In this document: positions 35,938 through 45,455 of the stretch, one piece after another
Layout of the letters: every line of letters starts with the position of its first letter
Numbering within the stretch: the first letter of the stretch is position 1
Assembly (NCBI GenBank): GCA_902495075.1
Contig: CABUVO010000015.1
Coordinates: 33,357 to 97,356, forward strand
Reading direction: 5' to 3'
Source of the DNA: an uncultured Porphyromonadaceae bacterium
GTDB lineage: Bacteria > Bacteroidota > Bacteroidia > Bacteroidales > Muribaculaceae
DNA length: 64,000 nt
Made by a program: the position numbers and the translations under genes
Notes under the pieces: generated by a model
Database searches by the model: none
Told to the model about the DNA's origin: nothing
What the model saw: only the letters and a program-made list of their open reading frames with translations

Positions 35938-37442
35938 CGAATGCAGAGGCATTGATACAACTTGTAAGGTCGCTCTCCAAGAATGAAAAGAGGAGCTTCC
36001 GTTTAGGAAAAAAGAGCACTGCGGATTACATAGTGCTCTTTGATCTTATAGATAAAGACGAGCTGAAATCGGTAGAGGAGCTGAAAGAGGCATTTGAAAA
36101 GATGAATAAAGGGGCGGTATTCAATGTTACCGTGACTTACCTTTACAAACTTTTGCTTGATAAGCTTCTTGCCTTACGTCAGAATCAGGATGTGAACTAT
36201 TCGTTGATCACTCAGATTCTGAAAGCTCGAATCTTGTTTGAGAAATCGATATTTCCGGCAGCTCTTGATATGCTTGATAAAGTGAAGCAAGAGGCTAAGC
36301 CATTGGAAAGGAATGAGGCACTGGTTATAGCATCCCGCCAGGAACTCGATTATTTGCAGTATCTCAATATGCCAGGCATATCGGAAGAAGAGCTTGTGCA
36401 TAAGCATTATCTTCTTCGCAAAGCGCTTTCCAACCTAAATAATCTGTATGAACAGTCGGCACTTTATGAGCTGTTGATGCATCGCACCATCTTTAAAGGG
36501 GCGGCTCGCTCTTCGCAACAGAAAGAAGCTCTCAATGATCTTGTGTTTACAGAGCAGAATCTCACTCGTCGTGGCATGAGCAGTTACGAAACACAAAAAA
36601 GACATTTGATGTTTCAATCCGCATTCCTCATGGCAATTGGAGACGAACAGTCAGCTTCTGATGTGCTACTGCAGCTTAACAATCTGATATCAGAATCTCC
36701 CGATATAGAGAATCCACTCTTTTATGTGGGTGTTCTTGAGAATATGCTTGACAATCTGCGGTACATGCATAGATATGATCAGATGCCCAGATTTATAGAA
36801 CGTCTGCAGTCGATAAACCATCCGGCACATATGGTAGGAAAACATATTGATGCACTCGTGGGTCTGTACCGGTTGTTGCCACTTGTGGATCATGGAGAGT
36901 TTCGTGCTGCTAAAGATTTTATTGACAGTTGCGAGTCGTTGCAGCCATCTGATCTTGATAATGTCAATCCTTCTCTCGAATCAAAAATATCATTATATAC
37001 GGCTCTCGTTCATATTGGGCTCAAGGACTATAAAAAAGCGAGAAAGACGCTTGTCCGGTCAATGCTTAATAAAACGTGTGATCTTCCCATGCATCGTATT
37101 CTTCGAATCACCAATCTTATTATTCATCACAAGATGAATGATTCGGATTATATATATTCTGAAACACGCTCAATAAAACGTGAGATAGCCAAGTCAGGAA
37201 AGGCATATAGGATGGAATTGTTGATATTGGAAGTTGTAGGCAGAGGATCATATGGTTTGATGTCTACTCGCAAGAGAGAACAATTATGGGAGAAAATAAA
37301 ACCACGTCTCGACGATATTCGTCAAGACGTATTTGAAGGGCAGTTATTGAAGATATTCGATTTCTCGGCATGGATAGAATCAGAGATTCTGCGAACCTCT
37401 TTTTCTGAAACCCTTCGCCGCAATCTTTCAGAGAATGTTTAA
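35934..37442 (+). CDS. Large helical protein of unknown function
   Basis: The 502-residue protein has no signal peptide or membrane helix and is almost entirely predicted helix. It starts MTNAEALIQLVRSLSKNEKRSFRL and shows repeating helix pairs with Leu/Ala spacing (for example residues 85-130, 175-250 and 330-400), suggesting a TPR-like alpha-solenoid. I do not recognise a named family. It overlaps the acyl-CoA ligase gene by 4 bp (ATGA), which suggests a linked role. A dispersed repeat lies just after its stop. Confidence 0.7.
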   Translation: MTNAEALIQLVRSLSKNEKRSFRLGKKSTADYIVLFDLIDKDELKSVEELKEAFEKMNKGAVFNVTVTYLYKLLLDKLLALRQNQDVNYSLITQILKARILFEKSIFPAALDMLDKVKQEAKPLERNEALVIASRQELDYLQYLNMPGISEEELVHKHYLLRKALSNLNNLYEQSALYELLMHRTIFKGAARSSQQKEALNDLVFTEQNLTRRGMSSYETQKRHLMFQSAFLMAIGDEQSASDVLLQLNNLISESPDIENPLFYVGVLENMLDNLRYMHRYDQMPRFIERLQSINHPAHMVGKHIDALVGLYRLLPLVDHGEFRAAKDFIDSCESLQPSDLDNVNPSLESKISLYTALVHIGLKDYKKARKTLVRSMLNKTCDLPMHRILRITNLIIHHKMNDSDYIYSETRSIKREIAKSGKAYRMELLILEVVGRGSYGLMSTRKREQLWEKIKPRLDDIRQDVFEGQLLKIFDFSAWIESEILRTSFSETLRRNLSENV

Positions 37443-37521
37443 TGTGTAATGTTTAAAGTGCAATGCCTAATGCCTAAAGCGTCTCTATAATTACACATTT
37501 CACATTAAACATTACACATTA
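37435..37521. repeat. Dispersed-repeat hairpin, right of unknown helical gene
   Basis: The left arm TTAATGTGTAATGTTTA (about 37438-37455) is repeated inverted at 37498-37520, with a degenerate middle containing GTCTCTATAATT. It overlaps the ends of both convergent genes and is in the same family as 38446-38521. Confidence 0.7.
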
Positions 37522-38429
37522 TCCAAAAGCCTTTCCACTTCGTAGCGGTAGGGGATTGCATCGATCATTCCCTCGCGCGACACCTGTAGGGCAGCGGCTG
37601 CGCTTGCCATGTGGAGAGCAGGTAATAACTCTTGTTTTTCACTTAACGCAACACATATGGCTGCGCAAAATACATCCCCGGCTCCGGATGCGTCCTTTAC
37701 TTCGGTATCTACAGCGTCTATTATGTGGCACTCTCCGTTATTAAGGACGAAGGCACCGAGATGTCCCATGGTTATGATGACGGTTTTAACACCCTTTGCC
37801 TCCAATACTCTTGCCGCCTTCTCCGCTGATTCAAAATCCTTTACTTCCACACCGGTAAGCTTATGGGCTTCAGTGCGATTCGGCACCATTATTGTTGCGA
37901 GTTTAAAGATCTCATCAGGAAGCTCTTGCTGAGGTGAGGGATTAATAATAACGGGCACACCAGAGCTCGAAGCGATTCTTGCTGCGTACAGGGCAGTTTC
38001 CAGTGGTGTCTCCAACTCAATAAGCAGGACTTTTGCATCCATTATTTCGCTGCGTGTTTTGTCTATTTCCTCAAGCGAGAGAGTTGTTATGCTTCCCTGC
38101 GCGAGGGAGATATACTTTTCGCCAGCATTGTTAACCATAATCAATGCCACTCCAGATGGATTTTTTGAATCAGAGAAAATATAATCGGTTCTGATACCTT
38201 CCGATGCAAACATCTGTTTCGCCTGGCGACCGAAAAGATCATTTCCCGTTTTGGTAATCAGGCTAACAGAGCCCCCAAGGCGGGATGCTGCTATCGCCTC
38301 ATTTGCACCTTTTCCTCCCGGGCAAACCCGGAAACGTCCCCCAGCCACGATGTCTCCTACCGAAGGGAGAACATCGGTCTGTATGGTCATATCGGTATTG
38401 GTGCTTCCTATGACAACAATCTTACACAT
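37512..38429 (-). CDS. Ribokinase-like PfkB sugar kinase
   Basis: The 305-residue kinase has the PfkB signatures: an N-terminal GSTNTDM and GGRFRVCPGGKGANEA (near residues 31-46) as in ribokinase, and the C-terminal DASGAGDVFCAAI (near 243-255) with the catalytic Asp. NPSPQQELP (near 168-176) also fits ribokinase. It would phosphorylate ribose or a related sugar in the cytoplasm. It is the last gene of the minus-strand cluster and is bracketed by two inverted repeats of one family, so it may be a separable cassette. Confidence 0.85.
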   Translation of the reverse strand: MCKIVVIGSTNTDMTIQTDVLPSVGDIVAGGRFRVCPGGKGANEAIAASRLGGSVSLITKTGNDLFGRQAKQMFASEGIRTDYIFSDSKNPSGVALIMVNNAGEKYISLAQGSITTLSLEEIDKTRSEIMDAKVLLIELETPLETALYAARIASSSGVPVIINPSPQQELPDEIFKLATIMVPNRTEAHKLTGVEVKDFESAEKAARVLEAKGVKTVIITMGHLGAFVLNNGECHIIDAVDTEVKDASGAGDVFCAAICVALSEKQELLPALHMASAAAALQVSREGMIDAIPYRYEVERLLDNV

Positions 38430-38445
38430 ATGCTTATTTTGAATG

Positions 38446-38521
38446 TTTAATGTTGAATGTGAAATGTTTAATTAAATAGTCTCGATAATTTGACATTAAA
38501 CATTTCACATTCCACATTAAA
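38446..38521. repeat. 27-bp inverted repeat hairpin, dispersed family
   Basis: TTTAATGTTGAATGTGAAAT (38446 onward, 27 bases) pairs with 38495-38521 with a single mismatch. The 22-base loop contains GTCTCGATAATT, nearly the same as in the 37435-37521 copy. It lies between the kinase and FAD oxidoreductase genes. Confidence 0.85.
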
Positions 38522-38522
38522 T

Positions 38523-39839
38523 TTAAAGGTTTGCTCCTATTTCTATCAGACGTTTGCGCAGCTCTTCGGTGTTGACTTTGTCGACACAAATGTTTGTTTT
38601 CGATGCCATGGCTGCTGCAGTTCCGGCAGCTTGCCCAAGTCCCATTACTGATGCCTGAACTCTTATGGATGCAGATGCAACCTCATCGGCAGAGAAGTTG
38701 CGCCCAGCCACTAAAAGGTTGGGGTAGGAGGGTGCATAGAGAGAACGATACGGCACGTAGCCTGCATCTTTCATAAACTGGCACCGTTGGTTTGTGCTGT
38801 TGGCAGAATGAATGTCTACCGGATGACACCCCCGAGCCACAGAATCAGGAAAATTCGTCGCTTCAAGATATTCTTCTCCGGTCAGGGTGTGTGCCCCAAG
38901 TATGCGGCGAGTCTCTCTGATTCCGGTCATTGGAGCTGTCGCGATCAGTTCGGCATTCTTGAATGCAGGTATATATTTACGTAGAAGTTCGGTGTATTTA
39001 TGGGCATTCTCTCTCAAAAGACATTCTATTTCTCCTGCAACGCGATTATCAGTCATATCGGCAAAATGACGAGTCATGTTCACCAATACTATTCCATCGG
39101 CAAGTATACCGCAATACCAAGGTCCTCCAAACATAGGTACATCTTCCGTGCCCTCTTCGCGAAGTTTTGTAAAGATATCTCTTATGGCAAGATCATGATA
39201 ATTTACACCTTGTTGAGAATGACGGATCATAGGGAGAGCATCGGTGTCAACTCCAGAGAGCATAAAGATCAGTGAGGCAGGTTGCAATTCACCTTTTATC
39301 GGTTGCATGGGCACTCCTGCCATCCACGCAAGATCGCTGTCACCGGTGGCATCAATGAAATACTTTCCACCTATGGCTTCGGCTCCATTCTTGTTATCTA
39401 TGATTACGTATTCTATCTTTGTTTTGGAATCTTTTTCTTCAGTTGTCCGGGTTCCGGTGATATAAGAATGGAAGAAAATATCCACTCCGGCTTCTTTTAG
39501 CATACGCGGAGCCAACAGTTTATATTTTTCAGGGGAGAATGTGATGTTACCGAGGGGTTTCTCTTCTCGTGCACCACCGATTTCGGTAAGGCGTTCTATA
39601 AATTCCCAGGGAAGCCCGTCAATTATGCGGCGCCCGTTGTAATTGAACACACTGATGGGCGCCACGAGTCCGGCAGTTGCCATTCCACCGAGGAACCCAT
39701 ATCGTTCAATTAGACATGTTTTGGCACCGCCGCGTGCGGCAGCGAGGGCAGCCATGATTCCACCGGGACCTCCACCGCAGACTACTACATCGTAATTTCC
39801 AACAACAGGGATGTCCCTTTCCTGTATTATTTTTTCCAT
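38523..39839 (-). CDS. FAD-dependent oxidoreductase, copy 1
   Basis: The 438-residue protein has an N-terminal dinucleotide-binding fold (VVCGGGPGGIMAALAAARGG, near residues 20-39, and a following acidic end of strand 2 in CLIERYG). It matches the FAD_oxidored group with the C-terminal NLLVAGRNFSADEVAS and GLGQAAGTAAAMA elements. No signal peptide is visible, so it is cytoplasmic. Its substrate is unknown. Its start overlaps the end of the paralogous gene upstream by 13 bp, indicating coupled translation and possibly a heteromeric enzyme. Confidence 0.82.
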   Translation of the reverse strand: MEKIIQERDIPVVGNYDVVVCGGGPGGIMAALAAARGGAKTCLIERYGFLGGMATAGLVAPISVFNYNGRRIIDGLPWEFIERLTEIGGAREEKPLGNITFSPEKYKLLAPRMLKEAGVDIFFHSYITGTRTTEEKDSKTKIEYVIIDNKNGAEAIGGKYFIDATGDSDLAWMAGVPMQPIKGELQPASLIFMLSGVDTDALPMIRHSQQGVNYHDLAIRDIFTKLREEGTEDVPMFGGPWYCGILADGIVLVNMTRHFADMTDNRVAGEIECLLRENAHKYTELLRKYIPAFKNAELIATAPMTGIRETRRILGAHTLTGEEYLEATNFPDSVARGCHPVDIHSANSTNQRCQFMKDAGYVPYRSLYAPSYPNLLVAGRNFSADEVASASIRVQASVMGLGQAAGTAAAMASKTNICVDKVNTEELRKRLIEIGANL

Positions 39840-41131
39840 AACACTACGCCTTTATCTGTTAATGCTTTCTGAAGCTCTTTTACAGGTAGCTCACGCGGTG
39901 TCTTATCATCCTTTGCACAAAGAGCCGCAGCCGTGCCGGCAGCCTCGCCCATTGCCATGCATATAGACATGACGCGATAGGATGCGTGAGCTCTATGGGT
40001 TCCGGAGATGCAGCGCCCAGCCACAAGCAATCCTTCAACGCCTTTCGGTAGGAAACAGCGGTATGGGATATCGTATGGTATCACATACTGTATTTTATCC
40101 TCTGCCTGTCCCGCGCCGGCAGGGTTGTGGATATCAACGATAAATTCAGCCTCATGCACAGCCACATCGTCGAAACACTTCCCTTCGACCATATCTTCAG
40201 CTGTGAGAACGTAGTCCCCCATCACGCGACGAGTCTCACGCACACCGGTAGTTGTGCCGCTGCCTATGCATTTGCAATTCTCATATCCGGGAAGATTCTC
40301 ATGGAAGAAATCCATCAAGAGTGCGATCTGACGACGCAATTCAAGATCTGCGGGGAATATTTCCCGAACCTTGGTTATATCCACCTTGTTTGCCTGCGTT
40401 GTGTTCACCTGGCGTTGACCATTCTTTACGGTAGGGTGGAGACGTACGGCTGCAAGATGAGCGGGAAGTTTCCCCTCATCGGCACAACGTTTGCAGAAAT
40501 CAAGGAAACGCTCACCGTTCATCTCAACGTTGTCTACATCTCCGATACAAGTCACGGCACAACTCTCATCCACATTATCAATAGTGAATTCAAGGGTTAC
40601 GGGCTGCATGAGACCATCTTCGCGACCCTTTTCGATATGAGCACCGGCAAGTGTTGAAACCACGGCATCGCCTGTGCAGTCGATGGTAACGGGAGCAAGG
40701 AGAGCCAAGCGCCCTTCGTTGGTTGCGAGAATCACGCCAGTTACTTTATCTCCCTCTTTCACTACATCATAAACCGAGCTTTGAAGATACACGTCGATAT
40801 TCGGGTGGTTTACAAATTCGGATAAAGTAAGTTTAGCTTTTTCGAAGTCATGAGCTTTTCCTGTAACGCCGATCATGTCGTTTTCGGGAATTTCAAGTAT
40901 TTCCACGATTTCATCGCGCATGGTTCCTTTCCCGACCATGCCAAGCACCGGACCGACATATCCGGTTGTCAGGTTTCCTCCGACAACGCCATAACGCTCT
41001 ATGAGGGCAACTTTCACACCATTGCGGGCGGCAGCTACAGCTGCGCATATTCCGGCAGGACCTGCACCCGCTACAATAACATCATATCTTCCGGTCACTT
41101 CTACCGGTTTGTTGTAATTTATTCTTTCCAT
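39827..41131 (-). CDS. FAD-dependent oxidoreductase, copy 2
   Basis: The 434-residue protein is a diverged paralogue of its downstream neighbour. It has VAGAGPAGICAAVAAARNG (near residues 20-38), LIERYGVVGGNLTTGYVGP, a GTTTGVRETRRVMGDYVLT stretch (near 285-303) and the C-terminal EGLLVAGRCISG and AMGEAAGTAAALC motifs. It is cytoplasmic. Both copies keep the RETRR motif. Together with the zinc dehydrogenase upstream they could oxidise a polyol or sugar acid; this is inferred from position. Confidence 0.82.
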   Translation of the reverse strand: MERINYNKPVEVTGRYDVIVAGAGPAGICAAVAAARNGVKVALIERYGVVGGNLTTGYVGPVLGMVGKGTMRDEIVEILEIPENDMIGVTGKAHDFEKAKLTLSEFVNHPNIDVYLQSSVYDVVKEGDKVTGVILATNEGRLALLAPVTIDCTGDAVVSTLAGAHIEKGREDGLMQPVTLEFTIDNVDESCAVTCIGDVDNVEMNGERFLDFCKRCADEGKLPAHLAAVRLHPTVKNGQRQVNTTQANKVDITKVREIFPADLELRRQIALLMDFFHENLPGYENCKCIGSGTTTGVRETRRVMGDYVLTAEDMVEGKCFDDVAVHEAEFIVDIHNPAGAGQAEDKIQYVIPYDIPYRCFLPKGVEGLLVAGRCISGTHRAHASYRVMSICMAMGEAAGTAAALCAKDDKTPRELPVKELQKALTDKGVVLWKK

Positions 41132-41133
41132 TT

Positions 41134-41175
41134 TGATGGGGATTTATGGGGATATTTGGGGAGTAATGAGGTGGG
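41134..41175. repeat. G-rich degenerate tract, second copy
   Basis: The plus strand repeats ATGGGGAT-like units with runs of four G at 5-8 base intervals. It lies between the FAD oxidoreductase and alcohol dehydrogenase genes, just as the 6483-6546 tract lies between two other co-directional genes. Confidence 0.6.
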
Positions 41176-41176
41176 A

Positions 41177-42214
41177 TTACACAAGTGATTCGAGATTGAT
41201 CATGACTTTCATGCATTCTTCGCGATGATTGTCAATGCAATCGTAAGCTTCATTGTAATCTTTAAATTCGAAACGATGCGTCACGAGCGGATCGACTTTT
41301 AGCCTTCCATCGGCAAGCATATCTGCTGCAAGAAGATAATCTTCGTGAAGATACATCATTGATCCAATCAGACGGATTTCATGCTCATCAAGAACGGCAA
41401 GATTGATTTCAGGATTTTTTGCGAATACAGCCACAATTACGATATCGCTTCCTTTCTCAATATTTGCAACAAGATCCGTGATGCATTTCTGAGCACCCGA
41501 CACTTCAAACGCACATTGGAAACCTTCATCTCCGAAAACACGTTTCACGGCATCCTCGAAAGGTTCTTTCATTGTGTTGGCTGTATTTTCCAGTCCGCAT
41601 TCACGTGCCTTGGAGAGACGAAGATCACTTACATCCGTTATGAGCACTTTCTTTGCTCCACGGCCTTTTACTGCCTGCGCCACAAGATTGCCGATTGTTC
41701 CGGCTCCGGTGATTACAACGTTTTTGCCTTTAACATCTGTTCTGCCGGAGGCATGCACACCAACAGCACAGGGTTCCATGATCGCTATCTGTTCATAGCT
41801 GAGTTTGGGATCACATTTGATGATCCGGTCTTCCGTCACAACGAAATATGGCTGGGCACATCCCGGTGCCTGAAATCCCTGTACTTTAAGGTTTTCGCAT
41901 ACATTCGGTCTTCCTTTGCGGCATGGACCGCATTCTCCGCAAACAAGTTGCGGACGCGCGGTTGCCTTGTCACCGGGTTTTACTGCGGTTACATCCTTGC
42001 CGACGGCAACAACATCAGCACTGTATTCATGACCCTGAATCACAGGATACGTTACGAACGGGTGCTGTCCGTGCATCACGTGAATATCCGAGCCGCATAC
42101 ACCGATTTTATGGATTCTTAATAGAATTTCGTTGCATTTCAGATCTTTCGCTTCAGAAGCGGGAACATCAAAAAACTGTATGTCATGGGGTTTAATAACT
42201 CTTGCCTGAATCAT
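41177..42214 (-). CDS. Zinc-type alcohol/polyol dehydrogenase
   Basis: The 345-residue medium-chain dehydrogenase has the catalytic zinc ligands in GVCGSDIH (Cys near residue 39) and GHEYSADVV (His/Glu near 62-63), a structural zinc site with four Cys in CGECGPCRKGRPNVC (near 92-106), and a Rossmann GAGTIGNLVAQ (near 170-180). It resembles sorbitol, threonine and inosose dehydrogenases, so a sugar alcohol or inositol derivative is a reasonable substrate guess. It lies just downstream of the phytase-like gene. Confidence 0.87.
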   Translation of the reverse strand: MIQARVIKPHDIQFFDVPASEAKDLKCNEILLRIHKIGVCGSDIHVMHGQHPFVTYPVIQGHEYSADVVAVGKDVTAVKPGDKATARPQLVCGECGPCRKGRPNVCENLKVQGFQAPGCAQPYFVVTEDRIIKCDPKLSYEQIAIMEPCAVGVHASGRTDVKGKNVVITGAGTIGNLVAQAVKGRGAKKVLITDVSDLRLSKARECGLENTANTMKEPFEDAVKRVFGDEGFQCAFEVSGAQKCITDLVANIEKGSDIVIVAVFAKNPEINLAVLDEHEIRLIGSMMYLHEDYLLAADMLADGRLKVDPLVTHRFEFKDYNEAYDCIDNHREECMKVMINLESLV

Positions 42215-42215
42215 T

Positions 42216-43526
42216 TTATTTGCTTTTATATTGGTTTATTCGATTAATATAAAGTTGTTTTATATCGTTCCATTTATAGAAATTTCCGTTATAACTTTTG
42301 AGAGGAAGTGTCACCTCCTGCTCGTTGAGAAGAATCTTCACGATAATGTTGTCTTTATTTCCTTTTATCGGACGATAGAAAACCATCTGCATGTTGGCTC
42401 CCATGGGAGTCACATTATAGAGATTCCATTTTCTTATCATTTCTTCGGGGTCGTCAGGAACATTTTCATAACCGTTTAGACACATCAGCGGAACGAGAGC
42501 CATAAGCACCACATCATGTCCGAATCTCAGATCGGCAGATCTTCCGTTACCATTTATGGCATTGTCGCTCCTGACCAGAATGTCATCAAGCAAAGGCACA
42601 GCATAAGAGAGTGTCCATTTCTCTACGTCCTTGTGACCTCCAAATTTCGCGATTCCCCGGAAATTCTCTGCAACAGCCATCCAGTATAATTGTTCTGGTG
42701 TGTAGATATTCCACATCTGAATCTGAGGAGTGACATTAGCCTGGTCTGCAGTGAGGTAAAACAGATAGAAAAGAAAATTCATCTCTTCCTCCGGAGTGTC
42801 GAATACATTGCTTTTGAACAGAGAATCAAGAAAGTTTTTCGCCCCCATCTTCTCTCTGACAATATCGTGGGCGCGCCTCAGATAATCACCGTTTTTGCAA
42901 TAATCCTTATATTCAGGGTGCACGGGATTGGCTATGCCATAGACATGAGCCAAAGTGGCTGTTGTGCGGTCAGACGATTCGAAATTGATATTCAAATGAG
43001 GATTAAGTTCCTTCAGCCTCATGCAGAATGCATTCATGCTCATGACGCATCTCACAGTCAAGGTAGATCTTGAGTCTATCTCAGCATTGTTGGCAAAGAC
43101 ATCGGGATAATTGGCAAACGCTCTTTCAGCAATGCCTCGGTGCTGCTCGGTTCCAAGAGGTGTCAGACATCCTTCGATTCCGAGAGCGTTTGAACGCGCC
43201 TGTTTCACCATCTCATAGAGATGCTCCCCCTTTGGAGTCAAAGAACCGGCGGCTGCCGCTCTTTCAAGAGGACCAAAAACGTTCATGTACTCCTTCGCGT
43301 TACTAAGCCAGCGGGAACCATGTCTGCCGTAATGACTGATGTAAAAAGGACGATAGCCTGCAGGAGCCTTTGAGACTATCTCTCTGTTCCCGGCAGGGTA
43401 GGGGCGGAACAGTCCTGCAGCAGTTTCCGGATTGGAGGCGATTTCTTTCCTTAGGTCAGGAACCGCTGCCGCTCCGAAACAAACCGAGACCGCAAGAAGA
43501 GTTATGACAAATCTGGATATTTTCAT
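42216..43526 (-). CDS. Histidine acid phosphatase, phytase/MINPP type
   Basis: Starting at the ATG at 43526 (a TTG at 43544 overlaps the neighbour) the protein is 436 residues. It has a signal peptide (MKISRFVITLLAVSVCFGAAA). The catalytic RHG triad of the histidine phosphatases appears in YGRHGSRW (His near residue 69) and the HD proton-donor pair in FGHDVV (near 337-338). The spacing and length fit the bacterial multiple inositol-polyphosphate phosphatase group. It would remove phosphates from phytate or another phosphomonoester in the periplasm or outside. It starts 4 bp after the upstream phosphoesterase. Confidence 0.88.
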   Translation of the reverse strand: MKISRFVITLLAVSVCFGAAAVPDLRKEIASNPETAAGLFRPYPAGNREIVSKAPAGYRPFYISHYGRHGSRWLSNAKEYMNVFGPLERAAAAGSLTPKGEHLYEMVKQARSNALGIEGCLTPLGTEQHRGIAERAFANYPDVFANNAEIDSRSTLTVRCVMSMNAFCMRLKELNPHLNINFESSDRTTATLAHVYGIANPVHPEYKDYCKNGDYLRRAHDIVREKMGAKNFLDSLFKSNVFDTPEEEMNFLFYLFYLTADQANVTPQIQMWNIYTPEQLYWMAVAENFRGIAKFGGHKDVEKWTLSYAVPLLDDILVRSDNAINGNGRSADLRFGHDVVLMALVPLMCLNGYENVPDDPEEMIRKWNLYNVTPMGANMQMVFYRPIKGNKDNIIVKILLNEQEVTLPLKSYNGNFYKWNDIKQLYINRINQYKSK

Positions 43527-43530
43527 TTTC

Positions 43531-45216
43531 CTATAATGTTTCAAGAGTGAAAGGAGCCGGACGTTTGAGGATTGATTTAGTCTCTTTCCCGAAACAGTCA
43601 GTCCAACTAATTTCTACAGGAGCATCTGAAGAGGATGCTTTGGCTCTGAATAACTGGAATTTGCGTGGGGCATGATACCCTTTCTTGTCCCAATCATTGA
43701 GCCATACTGTGTTGCGTACCATATATGATGCTGTGTAAAGAGGATTTTCCTCAATAACCATTTCTATTGGAAGTTCCTTACCATTTTCAGTAATTTTTAG
43801 TTTTCCTTTTTTATCCCAAGCCCATAGATTAACATAGATATAATTGTCGGGGAGATCACTATAATCTGTCCATTCAGGATACATGGTAAGGAAAGCCTTC
43901 ATCTCTTCGTTGTTTTTAAAATAGTCTTTTACGCCATTCATATCCCACGCGAAGAATTGCTGAGAAGGGTCATATTCAAATGTTCTGTGTTCCCATTTGA
44001 TGTCCGAACCATTGATTTTGAAAACTTCATAACCAACAGGTGTGCCATCGGGGCAAAGATTTTTCAATCCTGTTGATCTTGTTTTCCACCAAGATCCGCA
44101 GGCTCCGGATATATTGTGATCAGCAAAATTCTGTTCTTCTTCCGGAAGTCTGACGAGACATTGTTTGTGGGAATGTCCTGTCAAAGCGTGCACCTCTTTA
44201 TATGGTTTAAGGATTTCAAGGAGTTCGCGAGAACTTTTTTCATCTGTTCTGATTTTATATTTTCCGGTAGTGCCTTTCCACCGCAACATAGGACCATGCA
44301 TGGATATGATCAAAGGAGTGTCATATGAGACCTCCGCAAGGTCTTTCTTAAGCCATTCAAGTTGCTCGGGGGTGTAATCTTCCGTGTAGTTGCGCTTACC
44401 GGTAATGCCGGTATAGGTTAATTGTCCAGCCGGATCATTCTTATAGTGGATATTGTCAAGAAAAATATAATGAACGTTACCGATATTCTGAGAGTAATAG
44501 CGCGGACCAAGACTTCTCTGATAGGGAAGAGATGCCTTGAAATCAGCTTTTTCCCCTGCTTCAACACTCGGATCATTGTCATGGTTGCCCATGACGCTGT
44601 AAACAGCTGTAGGATAGTTTGCTTTGTTCATAGTCTCCCTGAATTTTCCCACGGGATAATTGTGACCGAACCAGTAGCCATCCCATGAAGAATCTCCAAG
44701 ATTGAGTGTATATACCGGAAAATTCTCATCATTAAGTTTGTTTACTTCCTGACGGACATGGTCTGTGTAGGGACCGCAGAATATATCAACGTCATTACGT
44801 TGGTTGGCGAGATGAACATCAGTTATAACAATCAAAGCATGGTTTTCATTGTCAACCTTTTTTAAGCGGAAATCATGACGTTCATACTTATCGGCAGGTT
44901 CTGTGAAGTCTGCCCAGAACTGAGGCACAACATCATCTCTCCAGACCTCATATCCGGAAGGAGAGGTGATGAAAACCTGTGGGTTCTGTTTTTTTGATTT
45001 GAGGTAATATGCCCCTTTCCTGTCGGTTTTTGTTATTTCATATCCATCCGATACTGCCACTCCAGCCACGGGTTTGCCGTTGCATTCGACGGTGCCTGCA
45101 ACTGTTACACCTTTTCCGGGTTTTACCGGTAAGTTGGATCGAAAGGAGGATTGAGCGTAGACACATGATACTCCTAACAATGCAGCGGTGATTAAAGTTA
45201 ACTTCAAATGTTTCAT
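43531..45216 (-). CDS. Calcineurin-type phosphoesterase A (secreted)
   Basis: With the ATG at 45216 (MKHLKLTL) the protein is 561 residues and has a signal peptide. Domain order: a MetallophosN-like beta domain (about 30-120, with SDGYEITKTDRKGAYYL), a Metallophos core with TDVHL, LGDSSW, MGNHDN, MHGPM and GHSH (all five metal motifs intact), and a MetallophosC-like C-terminal domain. It hydrolyses phosphate mono- or diesters outside the cytoplasm. It is the near twin of the gene at 61676-63361, also 561 residues. Confidence 0.9.
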   Translation of the reverse strand: MKHLKLTLITAALLGVSCVYAQSSFRSNLPVKPGKGVTVAGTVECNGKPVAGVAVSDGYEITKTDRKGAYYLKSKKQNPQVFITSPSGYEVWRDDVVPQFWADFTEPADKYERHDFRLKKVDNENHALIVITDVHLANQRNDVDIFCGPYTDHVRQEVNKLNDENFPVYTLNLGDSSWDGYWFGHNYPVGKFRETMNKANYPTAVYSVMGNHDNDPSVEAGEKADFKASLPYQRSLGPRYYSQNIGNVHYIFLDNIHYKNDPAGQLTYTGITGKRNYTEDYTPEQLEWLKKDLAEVSYDTPLIISMHGPMLRWKGTTGKYKIRTDEKSSRELLEILKPYKEVHALTGHSHKQCLVRLPEEEQNFADHNISGACGSWWKTRSTGLKNLCPDGTPVGYEVFKINGSDIKWEHRTFEYDPSQQFFAWDMNGVKDYFKNNEEMKAFLTMYPEWTDYSDLPDNYIYVNLWAWDKKGKLKITENGKELPIEMVIEENPLYTASYMVRNTVWLNDWDKKGYHAPRKFQLFRAKASSSDAPVEISWTDCFGKETKSILKRPAPFTLETL

Positions 45217-45455
45217 TTTCAATATTATTGTTGTTATGGTTTCATGGTTTTGTATGTGGTGCAACTTATGCAGGCATACATCAGTAAAATTAGCGATATT
45301 TTTTGATTAATACCCTACATATGCAACATGAAACACTTACAATTCAATCCTGTTTTGATAATTCTAACAATATAACATTGTAATAATATATTGGGTGTTA
45401 ATATTGTATTTTGCAAAATAGGATATGTGTAATGGCTTTGAAGTGAAGATTGAGT
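45217..45455. other. Intergenic gap between GH13 gene and phosphoesterase A
   Basis: This 239-bp A/T-rich gap probably carries the promoter of phosphoesterase A, but I found no sequence that matches the TTTG-N19-TAnnTTTG consensus and no stable terminator. A small gene is not apparent. Confidence 0.5.

Noticed and set aside
41381..42121. 246-codon plus-strand open frame
   Set aside because: It lies entirely antisense to the zinc dehydrogenase, which has clear family motifs; the antisense product resembles no family.
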